Positions 17,190-25,890 of a DNA stretch of 64,000 nucleotides are shown piece after piece. The notes below the pieces were generated by a model, which did no database searches, was not told the origin of the DNA, and was given only the letters and a program-made list of their open reading frames with translations. Position numbers and translations under genes: made by a program. Source of the stretch: Leeuwenhoekiella aestuarii (GTDB taxonomy: Bacteria; Bacteroidota; Bacteroidia; Flavobacteriales; Flavobacteriaceae). The stretch spans positions 434,001 to 498,000 of the forward strand of contig NZ_QOVJ01000001.1 in the NCBI RefSeq assembly GCF_004104055.1. The letters are read 5' to 3'. Positions within the stretch are counted from its first letter, which is position 1. Each line of letters begins with the position of its first letter.

Positions 17190-18458
17190 ATGCTACACGT
17201 TACAGACATTCGTGACCATAAAGAAGAATACATAAAAGCGCTTACCAAGCGTAATTTTGATGCCTCTGAAGTATTTGAAAACGTTCTTTCGCTAGACGAA
17301 AAACGCCGTAGCACGCAAGCTTCTTTAGATAATACTCTAGCCGAGAGCAACAAGCTTTCAAAAGAGATTGGGATGCTTTATAAAAATGGAGAAACTCAAA
17401 AAGCCAACATTTTAAAAGAGCGTACCGGTAAATTAAAAGAAGAATCTAAGAATTTACAGGAAGTACTTACAACTACCGTTGAAGAGCTGGAGCAGTTGCT
17501 GTACACCATACCAAATATTCCGCAAGACACTGTTCCTGCCGGAAAAAGTGAAGATGATAACGAGGAGGTTTTCCGTAAAGGAGCTATTCCTGTTTTAGCA
17601 GCAGGCAGTTTACCGCATTGGGAACTGGCTAAGAAATACGACATCATAGATTTTGAGCTGGGCAACAAGATTACCGGTGCCGGTTTCCCGGTTTATAAAG
17701 GGAAAGGTTCTCGCTTGCAACGCGCGCTCATCAACTACTTTTTAGATAAAAATACTGCAGCGGGTTATACTGAATATCAGGTTCCGCATTTAGTGAATGA
17801 AGCTTCTGGTTTTGGCACCGGGCAGCTTCCTGATAAAGAAGGTCAAATGTACCACGTAGGTGTAGATGACTTGTATTTAATTCCAACTGCAGAAGTGCCG
17901 GTAACAAATATGTTTCGCGACAGCCTTTTAGATGAAAAAGACTTGCCTATAACATGCACAGGTTATACGCCGTGTTTTAGACGCGAGGCCGGTTCTTACG
18001 GTGCTCACGTACGCGGACTAAATAGATTGCATCAGTTTGATAAGGTAGAGATTGTTCGTCTTGAAAAAGCAGAAGACAGCGACGCCGCTCTTGACGGAAT
18101 GGTTGAGCACGTAAAAACAATTCTTGACGAGTTGAAACTTCCGTATAGAATATTGAGACTTTGCGGAGGAGATCTAGGTTTCACCTCTACGCTAACTTAT
18201 GATTTTGAAGTCTTTTCTACAGCCCAGGATCGCTGGTTAGAAATAAGTAGTGTTTCTAATTTCAAGACTTTTCAGGCCAATCGCCTAAAACTGCGTTACA
18301 AAGATAAAGACGGGAACAAACAACTAACACACACACTTAACGGAAGTGCCCTTGCATTACCGCGTGTTTTAGCAGGTATTTTAGAGAATTATCAAACCGA
18401 AGATGGTATCAATATCCCAGAAGTTTTGGTGCCTTATTGCGGTTTTGACAAAATTTAA
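17190..18458 (+). CDS. serS: Seryl-tRNA synthetase
   Basis: Charges tRNA-Ser with serine. 422 residues: N-terminal coiled-coil arm (about 25-105) that holds the tRNA long arm, then the class II catalytic core with motif 2 (PCFRREAGSYGAHVRGLNRLHQF) split here as TPCFRREAGSYG and RGLNRLHQFDKVE, and motif 3 at the end (LNGSALALPRVLAGILEN). Expected length and start. Confidence 0.97.
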   Translation: MLHVTDIRDHKEEYIKALTKRNFDASEVFENVLSLDEKRRSTQASLDNTLAESNKLSKEIGMLYKNGETQKANILKERTGKLKEESKNLQEVLTTTVEELEQLLYTIPNIPQDTVPAGKSEDDNEEVFRKGAIPVLAAGSLPHWELAKKYDIIDFELGNKITGAGFPVYKGKGSRLQRALINYFLDKNTAAGYTEYQVPHLVNEASGFGTGQLPDKEGQMYHVGVDDLYLIPTAEVPVTNMFRDSLLDEKDLPITCTGYTPCFRREAGSYGAHVRGLNRLHQFDKVEIVRLEKAEDSDAALDGMVEHVKTILDELKLPYRILRLCGGDLGFTSTLTYDFEVFSTAQDRWLEISSVSNFKTFQANRLKLRYKDKDGNKQLTHTLNGSALALPRVLAGILENYQTEDGINIPEVLVPYCGFDKI

Positions 18459-18579
18459 AAAACCCATACACGTTTATAGAATTCATTGCGTTTCATACAT
18501 AGTATAAAACAGATCTAATTGAAGCACTTACGTAAGTAAAGTGCTTCAACTTTAGTATCTTTAACTAAAATCATACCCT

Positions 18580-20364
18580 GTGTTACGCGCGCTAATTTTA
18601 GGTCTTTTTTGCTTTATAAATCTTGCAGCACAAGCTCAGGAAGAAATACTTGCACGCAATTATATGGAGCAAGGCGCTTATCAAAAAGCTGCCATGATTT
18701 ATGAGGATTTGGTTGAAAAAAATCCGGCGAATACCAATATGATATCGAGTCTCGTTGAAGCCTATCAACAGCTTGAAGCGTATGATAAAGCCGAAACCGC
18801 CCTTCTAAAATCACTTCAGACATCTAATAACTTGATTCACCTAGAAGTAGATTTGGGTTACAATTACCAGTTACAAGGCAATACTGAAGCAGCAACCTTA
18901 CATTACAATAAAGCCCTTAAAGCCGTTGCTCAGGAAGCTCGTTTTGCGTATTTGGTAGGGCGTACCTTTCAAAAATACAGCCTGCTAGATGAAGCGGCAC
19001 TAGCTTATAATACGGCTGCTGAAGCAGACCCAAGATATAATTTTGATCCGCAACTGGCGCTCATTTATGGCGAACAAGGCGATATTGAAAAGATGCTGAA
19101 TACCTATATTAACCTCATTGAACGCAATGAGAAATATCAAAGCATCGCCCAGCGCTATTTTAATGAGTTTATAACTGAAGATCCAGAGAACGAGGCCAAC
19201 AAGATCTTTAGAAAGCTGTTACTCACGCGTATGCAAGAAGAACCCAACCTCCTTTACAACAGATTGTTAAGTTGGTTATTTATTCAACAAAAAGAATACA
19301 ACAAAGCTTTTTTACAGGAAAAAGCAATCGCAAAACGTAGTAATAATGATCTTAACGGAATTATCGTGCTTGCCGAAGTAGCCGAAAACAATAACGAGTT
19401 TGAGCTTGCTACTTCGATGTACGAGTATTTAATCAACCAGACTTCTTCTGCAGATCTCAATTTATTTGCCAATCAGAAATTATTAGAACTACGTATTCAA
19501 AATGCTTCAGCAGATCAATTAAAATCTATTAAAACTGAATTTCAAAAGCTGATTCAAACTTATGGACAAACGCCTGAAACCTTAGCCTTACAAACAGCTT
19601 ACGCGCACTTTTTAGCGTTTAAAATGAATGAGAAAAAAGAAGCTTCAGACTTTCTGGAAAAAGCCTTAAAATTAAAAATCAACCGCTTTCAAGAAGCCAG
19701 AATCAAAATGGAACTTGCTGATATTTTAGTACTTGAAGAACGCTTTAACGCGGCCTTGATCTACTATTCTCAAATTCAGAAAAACTTAAAAGACAATATT
19801 CTGGCACAAGAAGCGCGTTTTAAAGTAGCTAAAACCAGTTATTATAAAGGTGATTTTGAGTGGGCAAAAACTCAATTGAAAGTTCTAAAATCTTCTGCAG
19901 AGCAACTCATAGCAAATGATGCACAAGATCTATACCTGCTCATTACAGATAATACGGTTCACGATTCGACTCAGACAGCCTTACAAGAATATGCCCGTGC
20001 AGATCTGTTGCTTTTTCAGAATAAAGATCAAGAAGCACTTGCTATTTATACAGATATTTTGCAAAAACACGAGGGCAAAGCAATAGAAGATGAAGCTTTA
20101 TTGGCTCAGGCTATTTTATATGAAAAAGCTAAGAATTTTGAAGCTGCCGCAGCCAATTACCTCAAAATTATAGAAGTACACGGCGAAGATATTCTCGCCG
20201 ATGATGCCCATTACAGACTGGGTAATTTATATGCAGAAGAACTGCAACAACCCGAAAAAGCAAAAGAACAGTTTGAAGAAATCATCTTCAAATTTGCAGA
20301 TAGTATCTTTTATGTGGATGCCCAGCAAAAATACCGGAAATTAAGAGGTGACGCGATTAACTAA
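18580..20364 (+). CDS. Secreted tetratricopeptide-repeat protein
   Basis: 594 residues starting at GTG 18580 with a signal peptide (LRALILGLFCFINLAAQAQ). Nearly the whole chain is TPR-like helical pairs: YMEQGAYQKAAMIYEDLVEKNP near 30, repeats near 65, 100, 135, then later units such as LLAQAILYEKAKNFEAAAANYLKII near 510 and DAHYRLGNLYAEELQQPEKA near 550. It is probably periplasmic and scaffolds an envelope complex; C-terminal units resemble YbgF/BamD-type repeats. A weak TATCTTTA lies 25 bases upstream. No partner can be named. Confidence 0.82.
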   Translation: MLRALILGLFCFINLAAQAQEEILARNYMEQGAYQKAAMIYEDLVEKNPANTNMISSLVEAYQQLEAYDKAETALLKSLQTSNNLIHLEVDLGYNYQLQGNTEAATLHYNKALKAVAQEARFAYLVGRTFQKYSLLDEAALAYNTAAEADPRYNFDPQLALIYGEQGDIEKMLNTYINLIERNEKYQSIAQRYFNEFITEDPENEANKIFRKLLLTRMQEEPNLLYNRLLSWLFIQQKEYNKAFLQEKAIAKRSNNDLNGIIVLAEVAENNNEFELATSMYEYLINQTSSADLNLFANQKLLELRIQNASADQLKSIKTEFQKLIQTYGQTPETLALQTAYAHFLAFKMNEKKEASDFLEKALKLKINRFQEARIKMELADILVLEERFNAALIYYSQIQKNLKDNILAQEARFKVAKTSYYKGDFEWAKTQLKVLKSSAEQLIANDAQDLYLLITDNTVHDSTQTALQEYARADLLLFQNKDQEALAIYTDILQKHEGKAIEDEALLAQAILYEKAKNFEAAAANYLKIIEVHGEDILADDAHYRLGNLYAEELQQPEKAKEQFEEIIFKFADSIFYVDAQQKYRKLRGDAIN

Positions 20365-20366
20365 CG

Positions 20367-20374
20367 TATCTTTG
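20367..20374 (+). promoter_or_regulatory. -7 element (TATCTTTG) before intergenic element A
   Basis: TATCTTTG matches TAnnTTTG. A transcript from here would begin about 7 bases later, at the very start of the conserved 104-nt element, and run into the DUF4286 gene. Confidence 0.55.
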
Positions 20375-20388
20375 CCGACCAAAAAAAA

Positions 20389-20492
20389 GTAAATTACCTC
20401 TGGGCCTATACTCGAGGAAATTATAAAAAAATTAGTTTAAAATAAGAGGTGAACCTCGGGGGTATTATACCCTCTGGCGGTGCCATTAAAAT
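20389..20492 (+). ncRNA. Conserved ~104-nt intergenic element, copy A (candidate structured RNA)
   Basis: Shares both ends and almost its exact length with copy B at 23268-23372. The 5' end is GTAAATTACCTCTGG; the 3' block is ATTATACCCTCTGGCGGTGC followed by CATTAAAAT. The 3' block can fold into GGGTA-TTA-TACCC (20460-20472) and TGGC-GGT-GCCA hairpins. The middle is A-rich. It lies between a promoter and the ATG of a DUF4286 gene, so it may be a 5' leader or a separate small RNA. Confidence 0.55.
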
Positions 20493-20498
20493 TGCCTT

Positions 20499-20825
20499 AT
20501 GATAATATACAATGTTACTGTTAATGTAGACGATAGTGTACATGCAGATTGGCTGTACTGGATTCGTAATGAGCACATCCCAGATATGCTTGCGACCGGT
20601 AAATTTGTAAAAGCCCTGATGACTAAAGTTTTAGTAGAAGAAGAGATGGGCGGTCAAAGCTATTCTATTCAATATACCGCAAAAAGTAAAGATTCTTTGG
20701 AGCGCTATAAGAAAGAAGATGCCCCTCGCTTACGAGAAGAGGCGGGTCGTTTTGGTGATAAAATTCTTTCGTTTAGAACAGAATTAGAGATCATAACAGA
20801 GCAAACTGAGTTTAAGCCGCAATAA
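20499..20825 (+). CDS. DUF4286 family protein
   Basis: 108 residues. The pattern MIIYNVTVNVDDSVHADWL, then WIRNEHIPDML and KEDAPRLREEAGRFGDKILSFRT marks the DUF4286 family, a small ferredoxin-like alpha/beta fold common in Bacteroidota and of unknown function. It starts seven bases after the candidate RNA element and is followed 35 bases later by rsmA, a neighbour pair often seen in this phylum. Confidence 0.85.
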   Translation: MIIYNVTVNVDDSVHADWLYWIRNEHIPDMLATGKFVKALMTKVLVEEEMGGQSYSIQYTAKSKDSLERYKKEDAPRLREEAGRFGDKILSFRTELEIITEQTEFKPQ

Positions 20826-20860
20826 TCTTTCTACACCCTTCGGAATTCTAAAAGATCCAG

Positions 20861-21718
20861 ATGAAAAAAAAGTTTACCCGTACGCATAAAAAAGCCGCTT
20901 CAGATGATCCTGTAAAGGCAAAAAAGCATTTGGGTCAACATTTTCTAAAGGATGAAAGCATCGCAAAAAAAATTGCTGATACCCTTACTTATGAAGGATA
21001 TTCTGAAGTTTTAGAAATAGGCCCCGGCACCGGTGTACTTACTAAATACTTATTACACAAAGACAGTAATGTTACGGCGATGGATCTTGATAGCGAGTCT
21101 ATTGTATACCTCAACCACAGCTTTCCGTTAGATTATGCAGAACAGATGAAAGGTTGTAGCCTGAGTGTGCTTGAAGCAGATTTTCTAAAGTTTGATCTAA
21201 GCACGCTTTATGGTGAAAAGCCATTTGCAATCACAGGTAACTTCCCGTATAACATATCAACACAAATCGTCTTTAAAATGCTCGAGTGGCGTGATCAAGT
21301 GCCTGAGTTTAGTGGTATGTTTCAAAAAGAAGTTGCCCAGCGTATTTGCGAAAAGGAAGGTAGCAAAGCCTACGGAATTCTTTCGGTATTAGCGCAGGCT
21401 TTTTACAATGCCGAATATTTATTTACCGTTCCGCCAACGGTTTTTAATCCGCCACCTAAAGTAGATAGTGGGGTTTTGAAATTGACCAGAAAATCCAATT
21501 ATAAAGACCTCGCCTGTGAGCCAGACCAACTTTATAAAGTTGTTAAAATGGCGTTTCAGCAGCGTCGTAAAACACTGAGAAATAGCCTTAAACAATTAGA
21601 TCTGAGTGATTCATTCCGCGAAAGTGAAATCTTCAACATGCGACCAGAACAGTTGAGTGTAGCAACTTTTATAAAGCTTACACAAGACATTGCAAATGAT
21701 CTGAACAACAAGGGTTAA
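20861..21718 (+). CDS. rsmA: 16S rRNA dimethyladenosine transferase
   Basis: Dimethylates A1518 and A1519 of 16S rRNA during small-subunit maturation. 285 residues: [20 protein letters not shown] near 22, SAM motif [13 protein letters not shown] near 55, catalytic NFPYNIST near 130, and the C-terminal helical domain with [13 protein letters not shown]. The first 20 residues are a basic tail. Expected size. Confidence 0.97.
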   Translation: MKKKFTRTHKKAASDDPVKAKKHLGQHFLKDESIAKKIADTLTYEGYSEVLEIGPGTGVLTKYLLHKDSNVTAMDLDSESIVYLNHSFPLDYAEQMKGCSLSVLEADFLKFDLSTLYGEKPFAITGNFPYNISTQIVFKMLEWRDQVPEFSGMFQKEVAQRICEKEGSKAYGILSVLAQAFYNAEYLFTVPPTVFNPPPKVDSGVLKLTRKSNYKDLACEPDQLYKVVKMAFQQRRKTLRNSLKQLDLSDSFRESEIFNMRPEQLSVATFIKLTQDIANDLNNKG

Positions 21719-21855
21719 CTACAATTCTTAATCACTTTTGATTTAAATACATTAAAACTAGAGCCATTCAACTTCAGCTTTAATAGAAGTGAATTTTAAT
21801 CTCAATTATCGAGTTAATCTGTCTTAAAGGCGCTTTACGCTCTGTTGAGTTTCTT

Positions 21856-21863
21856 TATATTTG
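21856..21863 (+). promoter_or_regulatory. -7 element (TATATTTG) of mgtE
   Basis: TATATTTG matches TAnnTTTG and precedes the mgtE ATG by 41 bases. The ~190 bases before it hold no other recognisable feature and no M-box-like Mg riboswitch. Confidence 0.55.
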
Positions 21864-21904
21864 CCTGACTTAAAAAAATATGAACCCTCGATAAAGTAGC
21901 GACT

Positions 21905-23257
21905 ATGGCTTTTGAACTTACCGAAGACCTTATAGAGCAGATTGAAAACTTTATCGAAGTTGGGGATAACGCTTCGATTCTTGAGCTCCTAGACGAAGTA
22001 CACCACGCCGATATCGCAGAGATCCTGGATGAGATCACTACAGAAGAAGCTACCTATCTTGTAAAACTTCTGGATAGTGAGACCACTTCTGAAGCTTTAA
22101 TGGAACTGGACGAGGATTACCGGGAAGAAATTCTTGATAACCTCTCTCCTCAGGAAATTGCAGACGAGCTTAATGAGCTGGACACTGATGATGCAGTAGA
22201 CTTTTTATCTGAACTTGACGAAGACATACAACGCCAGGTAATAGATGCTATTGACGATGCGCAGCATGCTCAGGACATCATTGAGATGTTGCGTTACGAT
22301 GAGGATTCTGCCGGTGGTCTTATGGCAAAAGAATTGGTACGCGTTCGCGAAACCTGGACGGTTGCCGGCTGCGTGCGTAAAATGCGGGCGCAGGCACAAA
22401 ATGTGACTCGGGTACATTCGGTTTATGTGGTTGATAAAAACGATCATTTAATAGGCAGATTATCACTAAAAGATCTGCTTACTGCGGATGCAAAATCAAA
22501 AATTTCAGACATTTATATCCCAAATGTTGATTCGGTCAATGTGCATGATACTGCAGAAGATGTAGCCCGAATTATGCAAAAGTATGACCTGGAGGCCGTA
22601 CCAGTTGTAAACGACTCAGGTGTACTTTTAGGTCGGGTTACCGTTGATGATATTCTTGATTTTATACGAGACGAGGCAGATGAAGATTACCGAATGGCAG
22701 CAGGTATCTCACAAGTAGTAGAAGCAGATGATAGTCTGCTTAAACTTACCCGTGCACGTTTGCCTTGGTTGATGATTGGTATGTTTGGCGGCCTGAGTGC
22801 AGCGAGTATCATCACCGGTTTCAACAGTATATTTGAAACCTTCCCTAAGCTCTTAGTTTTTGTTCCCTTGATTCAGGCAACTGCCGGAAATGTAGGTGTG
22901 CAATCTAGCGCGATCGTAGTACAAGGTCTTGCCAATGATTCCCTAAAAGGAAATATCGTAAGCAGACTTTTAAAAGAATGTGCTCTGGCTCTTATAAACG
23001 GTGTTTCGATCGCTACCGTGGTTTTAATTATCAGTCATTTCTTTTTTGGCACCACCTATTTAGAATCTATAAGTATTGGGATAGCTATTATTGCTGTTAT
23101 CATTCTCGCAGCCTTAATCGGCACATTTATTCCTATTATTCTTGACAAAAAAGGCATTGATCCTGCTGTTGCAACCGGACCGTTTATTACAACAAGCAAT
23201 GATGTTTTTGGAATCCTCACCTATTTCTTAATCGCCAAGCTGATTCTGGGCTTTTAA
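21905..23257 (+). CDS. mgtE: Magnesium transporter MgtE
   Basis: Mg2+ channel/transporter of the inner membrane. 450 residues in the usual order: acidic N-terminal superhelical domain (about 1-125, many D/E pairs such as LLDEVHHADIAEILDE), two CBS domains (about 130-255: VYVVDKNDHLIGRLSL and LEAVPVVNDSGVLLGRV), and five membrane helices from about 280 with the pore segment PLIQATAGNVGVQSSAIVVQ. The N and CBS domains sense cytosolic Mg2+ and close the pore. Followed by intergenic element copy B. Confidence 0.96.
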   Translation: MAFELTEDLIEQIENFIEVGDNASILELLDEVHHADIAEILDEITTEEATYLVKLLDSETTSEALMELDEDYREEILDNLSPQEIADELNELDTDDAVDFLSELDEDIQRQVIDAIDDAQHAQDIIEMLRYDEDSAGGLMAKELVRVRETWTVAGCVRKMRAQAQNVTRVHSVYVVDKNDHLIGRLSLKDLLTADAKSKISDIYIPNVDSVNVHDTAEDVARIMQKYDLEAVPVVNDSGVLLGRVTVDDILDFIRDEADEDYRMAAGISQVVEADDSLLKLTRARLPWLMIGMFGGLSAASIITGFNSIFETFPKLLVFVPLIQATAGNVGVQSSAIVVQGLANDSLKGNIVSRLLKECALALINGVSIATVVLIISHFFFGTTYLESISIGIAIIAVIILAALIGTFIPIILDKKGIDPAVATGPFITTSNDVFGILTYFLIAKLILGF

Positions 23258-23267
23258 GCATTGTTAA

Positions 23268-23372
23268 GTAAATTGCCTCAGGCATACCCAAAGGGCGCAT
23301 TCGTTAGAAGCAATTTTTTAATTTTTTGAAGCAAATCTGGGGACATTAAACCCTTTTGGCGGTACCAGTAAA
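23268..23372 (+). ncRNA. Conserved ~105-nt intergenic element, copy B (candidate structured RNA)
   Basis: 5' end GTAAATTGCCTCAGG differs from copy A at two of 15 positions; the 3' block CATTAAACCCTTTTGGCGGT, then ACCAGTAAAT, keeps CCCTYTGGCGGTRCCA. Possible hairpins: GGG-N9-CCC and TGG-CGGTA-CCA, and GCCT-C-AGGC at the 5' side. It begins 11 bases after the mgtE stop and ends 55 bases before the thioesterase ATG, with a promoter in between, so here it is not obviously a leader. Confidence 0.55.
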
Positions 23373-23415
23373 TCTCAAAACAAACTTAGACATATATAAG
23401 CTGCGTTAAGTTTAG

Positions 23416-23423
23416 TATTTTTG
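23416..23423 (+). promoter_or_regulatory. -7 element (TATTTTTG) directly before the thioesterase ATG
   Basis: TATTTTTG matches TAnnTTTG and ends only four bases before the ATG at 23428. Transcription from it would give a leaderless or nearly leaderless message. Confidence 0.45.
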
Positions 23424-23427
23424 AAGG

Positions 23428-23835
23428 ATGAATGCGAAAACTTTCAAACTAGAATTTACTGTTCCTCCTGAGGCAATTGATGGCTTGGGTCACGTAAATA
23501 ATGTGGTTTATGTTCAGTGGGTTCAGGATGTCGCCGAAGCTCATTGGCAGCATAACTCTACCGAAGAAATGCTTGAGAAATATGCTTGGGTAGCTTTAGA
23601 AAACCATATGAAATATTTTGCTCCTGCTTTTGAAGGAGAGAAGATCGTTGCAGAAACCTGGGTTCAAAAATTTGAGGGAGTACGATCTATAAGAGAAGTT
23701 CAAATCTACAGAGTTTCAGATGGTAAAAAGCTCGCCAGCTCCGTAACAAATTGGTGTCTTCTGGATATGCGAACCCGAAAACCATTACGCATTCCTAAAA
23801 ATTTTTCGTCATATTACGAAGAAGTCAATAACTAA
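23428..23835 (+). CDS. Acyl-CoA thioesterase, 4HBT hotdog family
   Basis: 135 residues of the YbgC/FcbC-like hotdog fold, hydrolysing acyl-CoA or acyl-ACP thioesters. The start FTVPPEAIDGLGHVNNVVYVQW contains the family motif D-x2-GHVNN-x2-Y. The substrate cannot be read from sequence. The next gene, a 2-hydroxyacid dehydrogenase, starts 21 bases downstream and is probably cotranscribed. Confidence 0.87.
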   Translation: MNAKTFKLEFTVPPEAIDGLGHVNNVVYVQWVQDVAEAHWQHNSTEEMLEKYAWVALENHMKYFAPAFEGEKIVAETWVQKFEGVRSIREVQIYRVSDGKKLASSVTNWCLLDMRTRKPLRIPKNFSSYYEEVNN

Positions 23836-23856
23836 TCTCCACCCATTTTTTAGCCC

Positions 23857-24792
23857 ATGAAAATTCTACATATAGACAACAACCACGATCTAATGATTGA
23901 GCAATTAAAAGCAGCCGGTCATACCAATCACGAAGATTACACTTCTTCTAAAGAGGAGATCGAAGCTAAAATTGATCAATATGAAGGGGTTGTTATCAGA
24001 AGTAGGTTTAAAATTGATAAACAATTTCTGGATGCTGCAACTAATCTCAAATTCATCGCTCGCGTAGGCGCAGGTCTCGAAAGTATTGATATCCCATATG
24101 CAGAATCTAAAGGGGTTGCTCTTATCGCTGCTCCTGAAGGCAATCGCAATGCGGTAGGGGAACATTCCTTAGGCATGTTACTCATGCTTTTTAATAAACT
24201 GAAACTGGCTGATGCCGAAGTACGTTCCGGTCAATGGAATCGTGAGAAAAACCGTGGATTAGAACTCGAAGGAAAAACAGTTGGACTCATCGGTTATGGA
24301 AACATGGGGAATGCTTTTTCTAAAAAATTAAAGGGTTTTGACTGTGAGGTAATTTGTTATGACCTGAAGCCCAATTTAGGCAACGAAAACGCCAGACAGG
24401 TCTCTCTTAAAGAATTGCAGGAACAAGCAGATGTATTGAGTTTGCACACTCCCTGGACACCGCTTACCGATAAAATGGTAAATACTGATTTTATTGATGA
24501 ATTTAAGAAGCCGTTCTGGCTTATAAATACGGCTCGGGGTAAAAGTGTAGTTACTGCAGACCTTGTTGAAGCATTAAAAGCCGGGAAAATTTTAGGTGCT
24601 GGTCTGGATGTTCTGGAATATGAAAAACTTTCTTTTGAAAACCTGTTCACAGCAAAAGAAGAAATGCCAAAACCATTGCAATACCTCATCACCGCAGACA
24701 ATGTTGTGCTTACTCCACACATCGCCGGGTGGACGGTTGAAAGTAAAATCAAACTCGCGCAAACCATTGTAGATAAGATATTGCAACTATAA
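23857..24792 (+). CDS. D-2-hydroxyacid dehydrogenase (phosphoglycerate dehydrogenase-like)
   Basis: 311 residues of the NAD-dependent D-2-hydroxyacid dehydrogenase family. The catalytic arginine lies in NTARGKS near 228, a glutamate near 260 (VLEYEKLSFEN) and the histidine in TPHIAGWT near 286. The Rossmann motif is GLIGYGNMG near 143, and RVGAGLESIDIP near 68 is typical of SerA-like members. It lacks the C-terminal ACT domain of regulated SerA. It may be serine-pathway SerA or a general hydroxyacid dehydrogenase; no serC or serB lies nearby. Confidence 0.82.
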   Translation: MKILHIDNNHDLMIEQLKAAGHTNHEDYTSSKEEIEAKIDQYEGVVIRSRFKIDKQFLDAATNLKFIARVGAGLESIDIPYAESKGVALIAAPEGNRNAVGEHSLGMLLMLFNKLKLADAEVRSGQWNREKNRGLELEGKTVGLIGYGNMGNAFSKKLKGFDCEVICYDLKPNLGNENARQVSLKELQEQADVLSLHTPWTPLTDKMVNTDFIDEFKKPFWLINTARGKSVVTADLVEALKAGKILGAGLDVLEYEKLSFENLFTAKEEMPKPLQYLITADNVVLTPHIAGWTVESKIKLAQTIVDKILQL

Positions 24793-24857
24793 TATTCTAT
24801 TCAGGATTCCTTACTACCGGATTAAACGTTTTGATTTTCAGGGTTTTTTAGTAATTT

Positions 24858-24878
24858 AGAAATGAAAACCTCATTTCT
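24858..24878. promoter_or_regulatory. Perfect inverted repeat abutting the MarR start codon (candidate operator)
   Basis: AGAAATGA (24858-24865) and TCATTTCT (24871-24878) are perfectly complementary with a 5-base spacer, ending directly before the ATG. A 21-bp palindrome here fits autorepression by the MarR dimer; as RNA it could also hide the ribosome binding region. Confidence 0.5.
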
Positions 24879-25481
24879 ATGCAACACCTTTACAATCCCA
24901 ATTATCAAAATCAAGATCTAGCTGTACGTTCTGCTGCGGCATTAGACAAAATTTCAGATACCCTGAAAGCCCTGCTTTGGACCGGGCAAAAAGAAAGTGG
25001 TTTCTCCCCGCTTCAGCTTAAGCTTTTGCTGTTTATTGCCTATCACGAGTCAAAATACAACACAGTCAGTCAGCTCGTTGAAGAATTTCAAGTCACAAAA
25101 GCAACAATAAGTGACTGCATCAAAGCCTTAGAAAAACAAAAACTACTGACCAAGGTTTTGAATCACCGGGACAACCGTAGATTCCATATTGAATTGACTG
25201 AAAAAGGCACTCAGACCGTTTCAGAAATCAAGCCTTTTGCCAATCCCTTAATTCAAGTACTTCAATCTGAAAAAAGTGAAGATTTAGAAAAATTATACAG
25301 TAGTATGTTTTCCATACTATCTAAAATGAACAAAAGCAAACAGCTGAATCTTAAACGATCTTGTAGCGATTGTAATGCCTATCGCTCAGATGGGATCAAC
25401 CATGCGTTTTGCATGCAGTTACGCATTCAATTGCGTGATAAAGATCGCAGAATAGACTGCCCAAAGTATCAATCTAATTAA
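24879..25481 (+). CDS. MarR-family regulator with a cysteine-rich C-terminal tail
   Basis: 200 residues. A winged helix-turn-helix of MarR type covers about 40-125 (LLFIAYHESKYNTVSQLVEEF, recognition helix KATISDCIKALEKQ, wing LNHRDNRRFHIELTEKG, each part shown short). The last 40 residues carry four cysteines, RSCSDCNAY, then AFCMQL and RIDCPKY, a C-x2-C...C...C pattern that could bind Zn2+ or a metal cluster or sense electrophiles. Most MarR proteins end before such a tail. It heads an operon with a VOC protein (gap 6) and a GNAT (gap 1), probable targets of its control. Confidence 0.85.
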   Translation: MQHLYNPNYQNQDLAVRSAAALDKISDTLKALLWTGQKESGFSPLQLKLLLFIAYHESKYNTVSQLVEEFQVTKATISDCIKALEKQKLLTKVLNHRDNRRFHIELTEKGTQTVSEIKPFANPLIQVLQSEKSEDLEKLYSSMFSILSKMNKSKQLNLKRSCSDCNAYRSDGINHAFCMQLRIQLRDKDRRIDCPKYQSN

Positions 25482-25487
25482 TATATT

Positions 25488-25889
25488 ATGAAAAATAGAG
25501 TCACCGGTTTAGGTGGATTTTTCTTCAAGACTAGAAATCCCGATCAAATCAAAGAATGGTATAAAAACCACTTAGGTATTCCTACAGATCAATACGGTTG
25601 GACATTTTGGTGGAAAGATGAAAATGGCAATAAATGTTCTACACAATGGAGTCCGTTTAAAGAAGATACTACTTATTTTTCGCCTAGCGAAAAACAGTTT
25701 ATGATGAACTTTAGAGTGGAAAACCTGAAAGAGCTTTTGAAGGTATTAAAGGAGGAAGGTGTTACAATAATAGGTGAGATAGAAGAATATGATTATGGTA
25801 AATTTGGTTGGATTCTGGATCCGGAAGGCAATAAAATAGAATTATGGGAGCCTGTAGGTTCCGTGTTTTTAGAAGATAAAGATTTATAG
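25488..25889 (+). CDS. VOC-family (glyoxalase/bleomycin-resistance fold) protein
   Basis: 133 residues with the vicinal-oxygen-chelate signature: GLGGFFFKTRNPDQIKEWYKNHLG at the start and DPEGNKIELWEP at the end, where the last glutamate is a usual metal ligand. The substrate is unknown; family members include glyoxalases, dioxygenases and antibiotic-binding proteins. Placement between a MarR regulator and a PAT-like GNAT suggests detoxification. Confidence 0.85.
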   Translation: MKNRVTGLGGFFFKTRNPDQIKEWYKNHLGIPTDQYGWTFWWKDENGNKCSTQWSPFKEDTTYFSPSEKQFMMNFRVENLKELLKVLKEEGVTIIGEIEEYDYGKFGWILDPEGNKIELWEPVGSVFLEDKDL

Positions 25890-25890
25890 A

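Noticed and set aside
21719-21904. Mg2+ riboswitch before mgtE
   Set aside because: No recognisable M-box or ykoK-type conserved blocks in this AT-rich leader.
24357-24767. 136-residue minus-strand frame under the dehydrogenase
   Set aside because: Ser-rich antisense shadow without family features.
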